From: a virus
Strand: one strand, 5' to 3'
DNA: 49,176 bases
Virus record (IMG/VR): IMGVR_UViG_3300009183_000127
Coordinates: 1 to 49,176 of that record
The position numbers and the translations under genes were made by a program. The notes beneath the pieces are model-generated. The model had not been told where the DNA came from. It saw only the letters and a program-made list of their open reading frames with translations, and searched no databases. Positions 29,307 through 37,597 of this stretch are shown here, piece after piece. Positions within the stretch are counted from its first letter, which is position 1. Each line of letters begins with the position of its first letter.

Positions 29307-29348
29307 GAACTTGGAAACTTATTTGTCTTTTTCTACTATAAATATAGT

Positions 29349-29627
29349 ATGGAAAAGGGCAAAAAATATATTAAAAGATCTCCCGACGGTAGATATTTTA
29401 TTTATATAGAAAAACCTGAATATATTATTGATAAGGAGAAGAAAACAAAGCTATGGCTTTCTTCTCCTTTTTTGTTTTCTGAGGCATTGGATGATAATCC
29501 AATTGAGGCAGAAAAAACTCTAGATACCCTTATTGAATGGAACGAGGAATCCCAGAACTTTGAAGCTTGTTCTAAACTTCTTAATCTTAAGAGAAGTTTT
29601 AAAAATAATTCAAAACCGTTGAATTAA
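29349..29627 (+). CDS. Small helical protein, 92 aa
   Basis: It has a basic N-terminal hairpin (KKYIKRSPDGRYFIYIEKPEY) and a C-terminal helix pair with LIEWNEESQNFEACSKLLNL, related in pattern to 29031 and 3081. Upstream, ACTATAAATATAG stands 4 bases before the ATG and may be its promoter. No function is known. Confidence 0.6.
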   Translation: MEKGKKYIKRSPDGRYFIYIEKPEYIIDKEKKTKLWLSSPFLFSEALDDNPIEAEKTLDTLIEWNEESQNFEACSKLLNLKRSFKNNSKPLN

Positions 29628-29663
29628 AACGGTTTAATAGGGGTATAATAAAGAAAACAACTT

Positions 29664-29969
29664 ATGGAAGAAATTTTTGAAAGTGAAAAATTGCTCCGTG
29701 GAAGAATGATTTCTTCTTCTAAATCATCCTACCGAGATAGATTTCCAGACAATGAAGTTTATTTTAATTCAAATATTTTTGTTTTAGGAGAGGGTAAAAT
29801 TTGGTATGGTGATATTGATGTAACTAAAGAAAAAGAGCAATTGGAAAACGTAGCAAGAGAAATAGGGAAAGATCTATACATTCTTAGTGAAATGGATGGA
29901 AGATTTGGAAATGAGGAATTAAAGGATTCTGAAATTATTACTAAAGCAAGATGTAAGATAACTAAATAA
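29664..29969 (+). CDS. Hypothetical protein, 101 aa
   Basis: A mixed alpha/beta soluble protein ending 10 bases before uvsX. It contains LGEGKIWYGDIDVTKEKEQLENVAREIGKDLYILSEMDG, which looks like a small alpha/beta domain of repeat-associated type. No recognised family. It may be an early gene of the replication block. Confidence 0.6.
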   Translation: MEEIFESEKLLRGRMISSSKSSYRDRFPDNEVYFNSNIFVLGEGKIWYGDIDVTKEKEQLENVAREIGKDLYILSEMDGRFGNEELKDSEIITKARCKITK

Positions 29970-29979
29970 TAAAAATAAT

Positions 29980-31143
29980 ATGGCAAAAAAAGAATTTTCG
30001 TTTACAGAATTAGACAAAGCCCTTTCAAAGATCGATGGATTTGAAATGGGATCAATTTTAGAAACCAATGAGTTTTCAAAAACAACAGAATGGATTTCGA
30101 CGGGTAATTATCTTTTAAATGCTCAGCTTTCAGGAAGTTTGTTTGGAGGTATAGCAAATAACAGATCAATAGGAATTGCAGGCGATCCTTCTACAGGTAA
30201 AACATTTCTTGCAATGAATATTACAAGAGAAGCTCAGAAGCAAGATTATGATGTTATTTATTGTGACACTGAAGGTGCTATAGATAAAAGCTCAGCCAAA
30301 AAATTTGGAGTCGATCCAACTAGAGTTCGATACCAGCCTATTAAGACTATTAATGACTTTAAAATATTCACAACAAATATTTTAGAAAAAGTTAAGAATG
30401 CAAGAAAAGAAGGAGCAGAACCTAAAATCATGATCATTTTAGATTCTCTTGGTATGCTTAGTACCGATAAAGAAACAGGAGATGCAGTCAAAGGTAAGAG
30501 CGCAATGGACATGGGATTAAGATCTAAAGAAATGAGATCTCTTTTCCGTGTTATAACACTAGACCTAACAGGGGTTAGAATTCCATTGATATGCACTAAT
30601 CACACGACAACAGGAGGAATAGGTGGATTTATGCCAACGAAAGAAGCATCTGGTGGTGACGGTCCTATTTTTTCAATGAGTAATGTTATTATGCTTTCTA
30701 AAGCACAATTAAAAGAGAATGACACAAAAACAGGAATTATTGTAACATCAACGCCTAAGAAAGCAAGATTTACTAGACCCTATCCAGTTAAATTCCATAT
30801 CTCATTCATGAATGGTATGAATCCTTACGTGGGATTACAAGATTTTACTTCTTGGGAAATTTGCGGGATCGAAAGAGGTAAATTAGAGGTTGACAAGAAA
30901 ACAGGAGAAATGGAATTTACTCCTAATGCTTCGTCAACGAGATGGGCAATCAAGCACTTAGGTAAAACCGTTACTTCGTCACAATTATTCTCTGGTGAAA
31001 TATTCACAGATGAGGTTCTACATATGATTGACGAAAAAGTAATTAAACCTCATTTCTTATTGCCAGATCTTTTTGATGAAAACGAATTAGCAATATTAGC
31101 TGAGCCTGAATTAGATACTGAAGGAGAAGATGGAGAAGAGTAA
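29980..31143 (+). CDS. uvsX: UvsX, RecA-like recombinase
   Basis: A 387-residue RecA-fold strand-exchange protein that forms the presynaptic filament on single-stranded DNA for recombination-dependent replication. The Walker A motif GDPSTGKT is at residues 68-75, IMIILDSLGML (about 147-157) is Walker B, and CTNHTTTGG is the sensor region before the DNA-binding loop. The acidic tail (EPELDTEGEDGEE) is typical for UvsX and would contact single-stranded-DNA-binding protein or UvsY. It overlaps the next gene by 14 bases. Confidence 0.92.
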   Translation: MAKKEFSFTELDKALSKIDGFEMGSILETNEFSKTTEWISTGNYLLNAQLSGSLFGGIANNRSIGIAGDPSTGKTFLAMNITREAQKQDYDVIYCDTEGAIDKSSAKKFGVDPTRVRYQPIKTINDFKIFTTNILEKVKNARKEGAEPKIMIILDSLGMLSTDKETGDAVKGKSAMDMGLRSKEMRSLFRVITLDLTGVRIPLICTNHTTTGGIGGFMPTKEASGGDGPIFSMSNVIMLSKAQLKENDTKTGIIVTSTPKKARFTRPYPVKFHISFMNGMNPYVGLQDFTSWEICGIERGKLEVDKKTGEMEFTPNASSTRWAIKHLGKTVTSSQLFSGEIFTDEVLHMIDEKVIKPHFLLPDLFDENELAILAEPELDTEGEDGEE

Positions 31144-31423
31144 ACTTAAAATGAAATATCTTCTAGGTATATGGAGAGATCTTCCAGAATACCCAACAAA
31201 AGAAGATGTTATATACGAGCTTAATTCTTATCTAATTAAAGATGGAAGACCTGATGGGGAATTCTCAGATCAGACTTTCAATTCATTTTTACCGGAGAAT
31301 TGGGAAAGTGAAAAATTTGGAGATGCTGTAAAAGAATTAATAGAAACGGAGATTTTCGAGAAAACTGAAAAAACTTTAGGAAATAAAAATTGGTACAAAA
31401 TAAAGGATAACCCACATTATTAA
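31130..31423 (+). CDS. Hypothetical protein between uvsX and the helicase gene, 97 aa
   Basis: It overlaps uvsX by 14 bases and ends 3 bases before the helicase gene, so it is in the same operon. The sequence looks like a winged-helix-sized fold (YPTKEDVIYELNSYLIKDGRPD, then VKELIETEIFEKTEKTLGNKNWYKI). A helicase loader or UvsY-like mediator is possible from position only. A later ATG at 31151 could also be used. Confidence 0.6.
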   Translation: MEKSKLKMKYLLGIWRDLPEYPTKEDVIYELNSYLIKDGRPDGEFSDQTFNSFLPENWESEKFGDAVKELIETEIFEKTEKTLGNKNWYKIKDNPHY

Positions 31424-31426
31424 AAA

Positions 31427-32728
31427 ATGCAGAATCAACACTTAGAAAATATTTGGTTTAAAGCAGTGATCGATAATCCTGCTTATATTGAAGCAACGGA
31501 ATCTAACTACTTCAAGAACACGGATTATCAAGAGGCTTTTAAAGTTGTAAAATCTTTTTGGAAAAAATATCAGCAAATCCCGAGCAAAAATCAGGTTAGA
31601 GAATCTGCCAAGCTTTTAAAGATTGAAGACAAACTTACTGATTCCTTATTGGAATCTATGTGGTCTATATCATTAAGCGATTACGATCTAGATTGGTTAC
31701 AACAAAATACCGAATCTTGGATAGAGTGGAAGACACTAGAAAAAAGTGCGGTTGACTCTATTAATTATATTAAAAGTACCGATGTAACTCCTGACAATAT
31801 TAAGGATGTAATTAACACTTACAAATCAATTGTTGTTGATAGAAACAAAGTGGATTTCTCATTTGATATGGGATTAAACTTTAATGATCCGGAAGCTCAT
31901 AAACAATACGCTAACAGCACATTCTCCAGCGGATATGAATATATTGACTACTGCTTAGGAGGAGGGTTTTCTGCTAAATCATTATATGTTTTGTTGGGAC
32001 AACCTAAAGTTGGTAAAACACTATGGCTAGGAAATATAGCATCACAAGCTGTAAGAGCTTCTAATAATGTTGCTATTATTACTCTCGAGTTAGGTGACAG
32101 AAAATATATGAAAAGATTAGGATCTAATCTTCTAGGTATTAGAATGTCAGAATATAAGAATACTGCTGACAATGACGAGTTACTAAAGAAAAAAATTAGA
32201 AACATTGGATTTGACAATTTAGCAACCCCTGGTCAATTAGTCGTTAAGGAATTTCCAACATCGCAAGCATCTGCAATAGACGTGGAAAACTGGCTTTCTA
32301 AAACAGAGCAGATAATGGGAATAAAATTTAAGATTGTTATTATAGACTACATTAATATTATGAAGAACTGGAGAAATCCAAATTCTGAGAATACTTATAT
32401 GAAGATCAAACAGATTGCAGAAGATCTTAGAGCTGCTGCACAAAGAAATGAATGGGCTATAGTAACTGCAACACAAACAAAACAAAGCGAATTTGATGCT
32501 ACTGATTTAAGTATGAATTCAGCATCTGAATCTTCTGGCTTAGTGGCTACAGTTGATGGAATGTTTGGTATTATTCAAGATCCGTTAATGTATACGGCAG
32601 GAGAATATAAATTGAAGCTACTAGCAAACAGGGACGAGGGATATAAAAACTCATACAGGAAATTCCTAGTTGATTACAATTTTATGAGAATCTCAGAGGA
32701 TCCTAATTCTCAAATAATGAACGATTAA
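31427..32728 (+). CDS. Replicative DNA helicase, gp41/DnaB type
   Basis: A 433-residue RecA-type hexameric helicase that unwinds duplex DNA at the fork 5' to 3' and partners the primase. The N-terminal helical domain covers residues 1-150. Walker A GQPKVGKT is at 191-198, KIVIIDYINIM is Walker B, and TATQTKQSEFD (motif H3/4) and the LLANRDEGYKNSYRKF Arg-finger region follow. The length is that of T4 gp41. Its stop overlaps the next start by one base (TAATG). Confidence 0.93.
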   Translation: MQNQHLENIWFKAVIDNPAYIEATESNYFKNTDYQEAFKVVKSFWKKYQQIPSKNQVRESAKLLKIEDKLTDSLLESMWSISLSDYDLDWLQQNTESWIEWKTLEKSAVDSINYIKSTDVTPDNIKDVINTYKSIVVDRNKVDFSFDMGLNFNDPEAHKQYANSTFSSGYEYIDYCLGGGFSAKSLYVLLGQPKVGKTLWLGNIASQAVRASNNVAIITLELGDRKYMKRLGSNLLGIRMSEYKNTADNDELLKKKIRNIGFDNLATPGQLVVKEFPTSQASAIDVENWLSKTEQIMGIKFKIVIIDYINIMKNWRNPNSENTYMKIKQIAEDLRAAAQRNEWAIVTATQTKQSEFDATDLSMNSASESSGLVATVDGMFGIIQDPLMYTAGEYKLKLLANRDEGYKNSYRKFLVDYNFMRISEDPNSQIMND

Positions 32729-33201
32729 TGAAAAAACAAAAAAAACTGATTGAAGATGATGCGAAAGATCTTGACCTAAACCCTGAGATTGAGGATATAG
32801 AATCCAAAAACGTAGAGCTAGAAGAATTCGAAGTTGATCCCAACCTAGACTATAGAAGTTTACAATCTACGGTCACTTACGAGGACGAGGAATATTTACA
32901 TTCAGTTAAGCTAAATTCCAAGATAGATGAGATATTTTTAAGATCTAGGTGGACAATTATTAGTCCAAGTAAAAAGATTCCCAAAGATCTTATCCCTTTA
33001 ATATTTCAGGATATTCTTAAGGAATTAGAGGAAACAGAATTCTCAATGGTAGAGAAATTTGTTGCAATATGTGACTATACAGCTATTAATTACCAGAAAG
33101 CTTATGAATCTATCCATATGAAATATAAAGAGATTATAGTTCAAGAAATGGACAAAAAATATGGTATTCTAAGTAAGAAAGGTATTAAAAAAATATTTTA
33201 A
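32728..33201 (+). CDS. Hypothetical protein, possible late-transcription accessory protein, 157 aa
   Basis: It overlaps the helicase gene and gp47 gene by one base each, so all three are translationally coupled. The first 50 residues are acidic and disordered, and the rest helical, ending YKEIIVQEMDKKYGILSKKGIKKIF. This C-terminus recalls the conserved end of gp33-type late-promoter coactivators in T4-like phages, which link the sigma factor to the clamp, but the match is from memory and weak. Confidence 0.55.
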   Translation: MKKQKKLIEDDAKDLDLNPEIEDIESKNVELEEFEVDPNLDYRSLQSTVTYEDEEYLHSVKLNSKIDEIFLRSRWTIISPSKKIPKDLIPLIFQDILKELEETEFSMVEKFVAICDYTAINYQKAYESIHMKYKEIIVQEMDKKYGILSKKGIKKIF

Positions 33202-34310
33202 TGCTAGATTTTCCAAAAATAAAGAGAGTAATTTTTATTACCGATACTCACTTAGGTGTAAGAAACAATTCTAACGATTGGATCGAAATACACGAGGACT
33301 ATTTTAAGAACTGGTTTATACCATTATGTAAGAAGATTTATAGACCGGGTGATTGTTTAGTTCATCTTGGCGATGTTTACGATAGTAGACAATCATTAAA
33401 TCTTAGGGTACTTAATCTTGGAATAGAAATTTTCGAGGAATTATCCGGCATTTTTAAAGATGGTATCTTTATAATATGCGGAAATCACGACATCTATGGT
33501 AAAAATACCAACGAGGTCAACTCTTTAAAATCTTTAAAATGGATACCAAAGATTAAAATATTCGAGGAACCAGAGACAATACAAATGGGTCCTAAGAAAG
33601 TTTTTCTAATGCCATGGAGAAAGGATCACGAAGCAGAAAGGGAAACATTATCTCAAGCGAAAACCCATGATTATATGTTCTGCCATACAGATCTAAAAGG
33701 GCTTATGTTCAATAAGTTTGTTAGAATTGAAGCAGGGCTTGAATATTCAGATATGGATAAATTTGAAAGAGTTTATTCTGGGCATATTCATTTCTCTCAG
33801 ACATTTGGTAAAATGAGAATGCTAGGATCCCCGTATCAACTAACAAGATCTGATACAGATAATGCTAAAGGTATAACTGTTTTGGACCTAGAGACAGGAT
33901 TTGAAGAATACTACGAAAACAATTATTCTCCAAGATTTGTTAGGATGTCATTCGAACAAATATTGAATTCTACGCCTTCAGAGCTAAATCCAATTTTTAA
34001 AAATAATTTTATCGACATATTAGTAGATCCAGAAGTTGCAGTTAAAGCACCACTTGGATTATTAACAGAATATGTAAATCCCCCGCTTAAAATTTCTTTC
34101 ACTCCTATTACTAGCAACGATCATGAAGTTGTAGACGAAGGATTTCACGATCTAGAGGGTAAGAGCTTTTCTATATTAGATCTTACACAGTTATATCTAG
34201 ATAAATGTAATTACGAGGACGATAAGAAAACTAAGATTTATAAAGCAATAGAAAAACTTTTACACAAGGTTTCAGTCAAAGTAGAAGAAGATGAAGATAC
34301 AGAAGATTGA
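33201..34310 (+). CDS. gp47-like recombination nuclease (SbcD/Mre11)
   Basis: The nuclease subunit of the gp46/gp47 complex that resects double-strand ends. It has metallophosphoesterase motifs ITDTHLG, HLGDVYDSR, CGNHDIYG, FCHTD and YSGHIHF, in the right order over residues 10-205. The 369-residue length is near T4 gp47 (339). The last 20 bases overlap the gp46-like gene, ensuring a coupled supply of both subunits. Confidence 0.92.
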   Translation: MLDFPKIKRVIFITDTHLGVRNNSNDWIEIHEDYFKNWFIPLCKKIYRPGDCLVHLGDVYDSRQSLNLRVLNLGIEIFEELSGIFKDGIFIICGNHDIYGKNTNEVNSLKSLKWIPKIKIFEEPETIQMGPKKVFLMPWRKDHEAERETLSQAKTHDYMFCHTDLKGLMFNKFVRIEAGLEYSDMDKFERVYSGHIHFSQTFGKMRMLGSPYQLTRSDTDNAKGITVLDLETGFEEYYENNYSPRFVRMSFEQILNSTPSELNPIFKNNFIDILVDPEVAVKAPLGLLTEYVNPPLKISFTPITSNDHEVVDEGFHDLEGKSFSILDLTQLYLDKCNYEDDKKTKIYKAIEKLLHKVSVKVEEDEDTED

Positions 34311-35958
34311 GTGGAGAAACGTTGCCTCTTATGGTAATAAGACCCAGATTTTAGAATTACCGGAAAAATCTGGACTTATACAGGTTGTAGGTGAAAATGG
34401 TGTTGGTAAATCAACTATTTCCGATGTTATTACTTTCGGTCTATATGGTAAATTAGAAGGGAAAAAACTAAAGGATATTCCCAATAGATCTAATAAATCT
34501 GCATGGATGAAAATAACATTCGAGCAGGATGGTAGAATATATGAGGTTGAGAGGGGTTTAGACCCATCTCTTTTTCAGCTTTCGATAGATGGGAATATCT
34601 ATGATCAAGCAGGTAAGGATAATGTACAGGACTTTCTATCTAATGACATATTAAAGATACCATACTACGTATTTAATAACACTATATCATTATCAATTAA
34701 CGATTTTAAAAGCTTTCTCAAGATGAGCACAGCTGATAAGAAATTAATTATTGATAAGATCTTTGGGTTTTATATTCTAAACGAAATGAGAGATATTCTC
34801 AAAGAAGAAACAAAGAATATTAAATCATCAATAGACAGGTTATCTGGTGAGATATTTGCAACAGGAAGATCTATAGCAGCTTCTCAAAAAGAACTAGATG
34901 AGCTACAACAAAGAATAGTAGAAAACGCAGGATCTGAAATAGGAAGTGCAGAGGAAAATTTAGAAAATTACAGAGAGCTACTTAAACTGCATTCAGACAA
35001 GCTTAAAGATTTTAGAAGTAAAGAAAATGAAGCTCAGAGGAACGTAACAAAATCATACGAGATTTTAAGTGATCTTTCCTCTAAAATAAAAGAACTAGAT
35101 TCTAAAATGAATCTGTATAACAATGAAAAATGCCCCACATGTAAATCGGATCTTTCTACAGATTTTCATAAAAACGTATTTGACGATCTATCAAATACAA
35201 GGGAAAAATACACAGACGATCTCAAGGATTTAAAGAAGAATTACGAGGATGCTAAAAAGGTACAATCAGATTTAGCAACTATTAAAAATGATTTATTTAC
35301 CAAGGGAGGAAAGATTGAGAGTGCAATAAGAACTTTACAAGATAAATTAAAAACACTTAAGACTGCCAAGAATAATGATCAGTTAAATTCTATACGTAAA
35401 CTATTAAATTCTGCTAATGATGATCTATCAAATTTTAGTCAGGAAAAAACCGTATGGGAAGAAAGACAAATATGGGTTAAGACCTTAGATGAAGTATTAA
35501 GCGAGAAGGGCGTTAAGCAGCTCGCTATTAAGTCTATTCTCCCCTCGCTTAATAATGAGATACTTAATACACTTCTATCGCTTCATTTGCCTTATAAAGT
35601 GGTATTTAACGAGGAATTTAATGCTCAGATATTTCATATGGGGGAAGAGATATCTTCACAGACATTATCAACTGGAGAAATGAAAAAAGTTGACTTTGCA
35701 GTACTTGTAGCAATCATCAAGTTGATGAAAATCAGATTCTCGTCAGTTAATATATTATTCCTTGACGAGATATTTAGCTCTGTAGATCCTGATGGAGTTC
35801 ACAGCATACTAAATACATTAAGAAAATTATCTGATGATTTAAGTATGAACATTTTTGTAATTAATCATGCTCCGATGCCCACAGAGATATTCGATTACAA
35901 AATAGAAATATCAAAGAAGAACAATTTCTCGGATATTGCTTTTGAAAAGTTATCTTAA
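34291..35958 (+). CDS. gp46-like recombination ATPase (SbcC/Rad50)
   Basis: The SMC-type ATPase partner of the gp47-like nuclease. Walker A GENGVGKST is at residues 34-42. Two coiled-coil arms (about 180-275 and 290-390) flank a zinc-hook motif CPTC at 281-284. The signature LSTGEMKKVDFAVL and Walker B ILFLDEIFSS (about 488-497) follow. The 555-residue length matches T4 gp46 (560). The complex prepares DNA ends for UvsX and can degrade host DNA. Confidence 0.93.
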   Translation: MKIQKIEWRNVASYGNKTQILELPEKSGLIQVVGENGVGKSTISDVITFGLYGKLEGKKLKDIPNRSNKSAWMKITFEQDGRIYEVERGLDPSLFQLSIDGNIYDQAGKDNVQDFLSNDILKIPYYVFNNTISLSINDFKSFLKMSTADKKLIIDKIFGFYILNEMRDILKEETKNIKSSIDRLSGEIFATGRSIAASQKELDELQQRIVENAGSEIGSAEENLENYRELLKLHSDKLKDFRSKENEAQRNVTKSYEILSDLSSKIKELDSKMNLYNNEKCPTCKSDLSTDFHKNVFDDLSNTREKYTDDLKDLKKNYEDAKKVQSDLATIKNDLFTKGGKIESAIRTLQDKLKTLKTAKNNDQLNSIRKLLNSANDDLSNFSQEKTVWEERQIWVKTLDEVLSEKGVKQLAIKSILPSLNNEILNTLLSLHLPYKVVFNEEFNAQIFHMGEEISSQTLSTGEMKKVDFAVLVAIIKLMKIRFSSVNILFLDEIFSSVDPDGVHSILNTLRKLSDDLSMNIFVINHAPMPTEIFDYKIEISKKNNFSDIAFEKLS

Positions 35959-35968
35959 ATCCCCTTCG

Positions 35969-35977
35969 GATATATAA
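35969..35977 (+). promoter_or_regulatory. GATATATAA element at the start of the morphogenesis block
   Basis: A site three bases before the ATG at 35981, between the early recombination genes and the first virion gene, a sensible place for a late promoter. Confidence 0.5.
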
Positions 35978-35980
35978 AAC

Positions 35981-36400
35981 ATGGCAGAAGTATATCCAGC
36001 AGGTACCACATCGATTAGAAATCTTACACCAAGATACAATTACTTCCTGGTAGTAAAACCTGATTCATTAGTAGACGATATTCCACAAAAAGAGTATTTT
36101 GTTTACAGATTTAAAGTATCTGTTTCTTCGAGTGATGGGGTAAGATATTTAAAATCTTATTTTATAGGAGTATCTTTAATAGAGTGTAGATCTTTATCCG
36201 ATGTAGAATATGCAACTGGTAATTTTCAACATCCAGATTACACTAACAGCAACATGACTCCTCTAACATTTAAGATGAGAGATATTCCAATCTATTTACA
36301 ATCAGCAGTAGGTATAATAAATCTTAATAAAGATCCATACCAATATGGAAGCAAACCAATCATTATCGATAGTACTTCCGTAATATTAGACAATAATTAA
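35981..36400 (+). CDS. Hypothetical virion assembly protein, 139 aa
   Basis: The first gene of the neck/tail block, a beta-rich protein (YNYFLVVKPDSLVDDIPQ, then VYRFKVSVSSSDGVRYLKS). It ends one base before the gp15-like gene. Its position suggests a tail-completion or neck role similar to gp3 or gp13, but I see no diagnostic motif. Confidence 0.6.
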   Translation: MAEVYPAGTTSIRNLTPRYNYFLVVKPDSLVDDIPQKEYFVYRFKVSVSSSDGVRYLKSYFIGVSLIECRSLSDVEYATGNFQHPDYTNSNMTPLTFKMRDIPIYLQSAVGIINLNKDPYQYGSKPIIIDSTSVILDNN

Positions 36401-36401
36401 T

Positions 36402-37238
36402 ATGAATTTTTTAGAAAAATTTAATACGGACGACGTATTCTTTAGAGGTATTATCTTAGGGTTACTTAGTAAACTGAACGAGACTATAACTTATACTCAG
36501 GTCAATTCAGACCAAAGCAGTAGTACTATATACATCCCTTTTTTCTACTCTATGGTAGGAGATGAGCCATTCTTACAGGATTTCTATTTATCTTATGAAG
36601 ATTGCGACGGTAATCCTGCTTTTGCTGAAGGTAACTACGATGTTGTACCTAGGGGAATATTGGAAATGGGTGCAATAAGAATAGACACAGGAGGAGCGAC
36701 TACTAAATATGTAAGGGCTTCTTATGTAAAAGAAGTCGAAAAAGGAAGTGGTAGCGAAATGGTTACTTATTCTTCTTACTTAAATCCTATACCTTTAGGA
36801 ATACAGATAAGTGCAAAAATAAAAGCAGATACCACAGTGGATGCTTTTAAAATACAACAGAGCGTTCTAGAAATACTTTATAAAAGATTCCAATATTTCT
36901 TCTATTACAAAGGATTTAGAGTACCTGTTCAGGTTAGCTTACAAGATTCTCCTCCAGATAAACAGCCTAACAATTTTCAAATGTCTTACGGATCACAGAG
37001 AGGTGAAGCAATAACACTTAGTTTCTCTATGGACCTAGAGACTTATCTTCCACAGTTAGATCTTACGACAGAAAGATTTAGAGGAAACTTAATGCAAGGA
37101 GGAATAAAATTAAATGTTGAATTAGGTACTGCTCCGCCAGACAATAGTACAATTATAAGTGGACTTGGAATTTATGATATTAATAAGGACATCACAGGTG
37201 TGACTGGAGCAACGGGTCAAGCTCCTTATAATCCTTAA
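36402..37238 (+). CDS. gp15-like tail sheath stabilizer/completion protein
   Basis: A 278-residue protein (T4 gp15 is 272). Pattern match to gp15: IYIPFFYSMVGDEPFL near the start, VPRGILEMGAIRID in the middle, then YLNPIPLGIQISAKIKADTT and VSLQDS followed by SFSMDLETYLP. These parallel the NPSPI...ELSIFTRYEDD and EVNGWMYPP regions of gp15. In T4 gp15 caps the tail tube and sheath and joins the tail to the neck. The N-terminal DDVFFRGIILGLLSKLNETI helix also fits. Confidence 0.65.
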   Translation: MNFLEKFNTDDVFFRGIILGLLSKLNETITYTQVNSDQSSSTIYIPFFYSMVGDEPFLQDFYLSYEDCDGNPAFAEGNYDVVPRGILEMGAIRIDTGGATTKYVRASYVKEVEKGSGSEMVTYSSYLNPIPLGIQISAKIKADTTVDAFKIQQSVLEILYKRFQYFFYYKGFRVPVQVSLQDSPPDKQPNNFQMSYGSQRGEAITLSFSMDLETYLPQLDLTTERFRGNLMQGGIKLNVELGTAPPDNSTIISGLGIYDINKDITGVTGATGQAPYNP

Positions 37239-37558
37239 GAATTTAGCATCTGATCCTCGTTATTAGGAGTTTCTTCAGTTTCTTTTATTTTTTCAGGTTC
37301 TATCTCCTCAATACCAGAATCTTTAGATTTTCTGTATCCTAAAAGTGTTGCTCCTATAGATATCATAATAATAGATTGTGTTAAAATATCTACACTCTTA
37401 TCAAGAAACATTTTATCTATACATCCAAGAAAAAAACAAACACCTCCAATAAATACAATATAAAGTCCCGCCGTACCACTTCCTGATGTTTTACCGTCGG
37501 AATTTGAAGTAAGTTGACCGAAGCTAAACCTGTCCATTGCTGCTCTTAATTTTTTCAT
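37235..37558 (-). CDS. Two-helix membrane protein, minus strand, 107 aa
   Basis: Two hydrophobic segments at about residues 31-47 (AGLYIVFIGGVCFFLGC) and 57-73 (ILTQSIIMISIGATLLG), then a Lys/Glu-rich cytoplasmic tail. It is the only minus-strand gene of the morphogenesis block and overlaps the gp15-like stop by four bases. Size and topology fit a class II holin, but this is not supported by a neighbour. The start region MKKLRAAMDRFSFGQLTS is basic and aromatic. Confidence 0.6.
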   Translation of the reverse strand: MKKLRAAMDRFSFGQLTSNSDGKTSGSGTAGLYIVFIGGVCFFLGCIDKMFLDKSVDILTQSIIMISIGATLLGYRKSKDSGIEEIEPEKIKETEETPNNEDQMLNS

Positions 37559-37570
37559 AACATTTTTACT

Positions 37571-37579
37571 GATATATAT
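37571..37579 (+). promoter_or_regulatory. GATATATAT element
   Basis: Eighteen bases before the ATG of the gp14-like gene, in the gap between it and the minus-strand gene. Confidence 0.4.
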
Positions 37580-37597
37580 TACAAACAGAAAGCCAAA

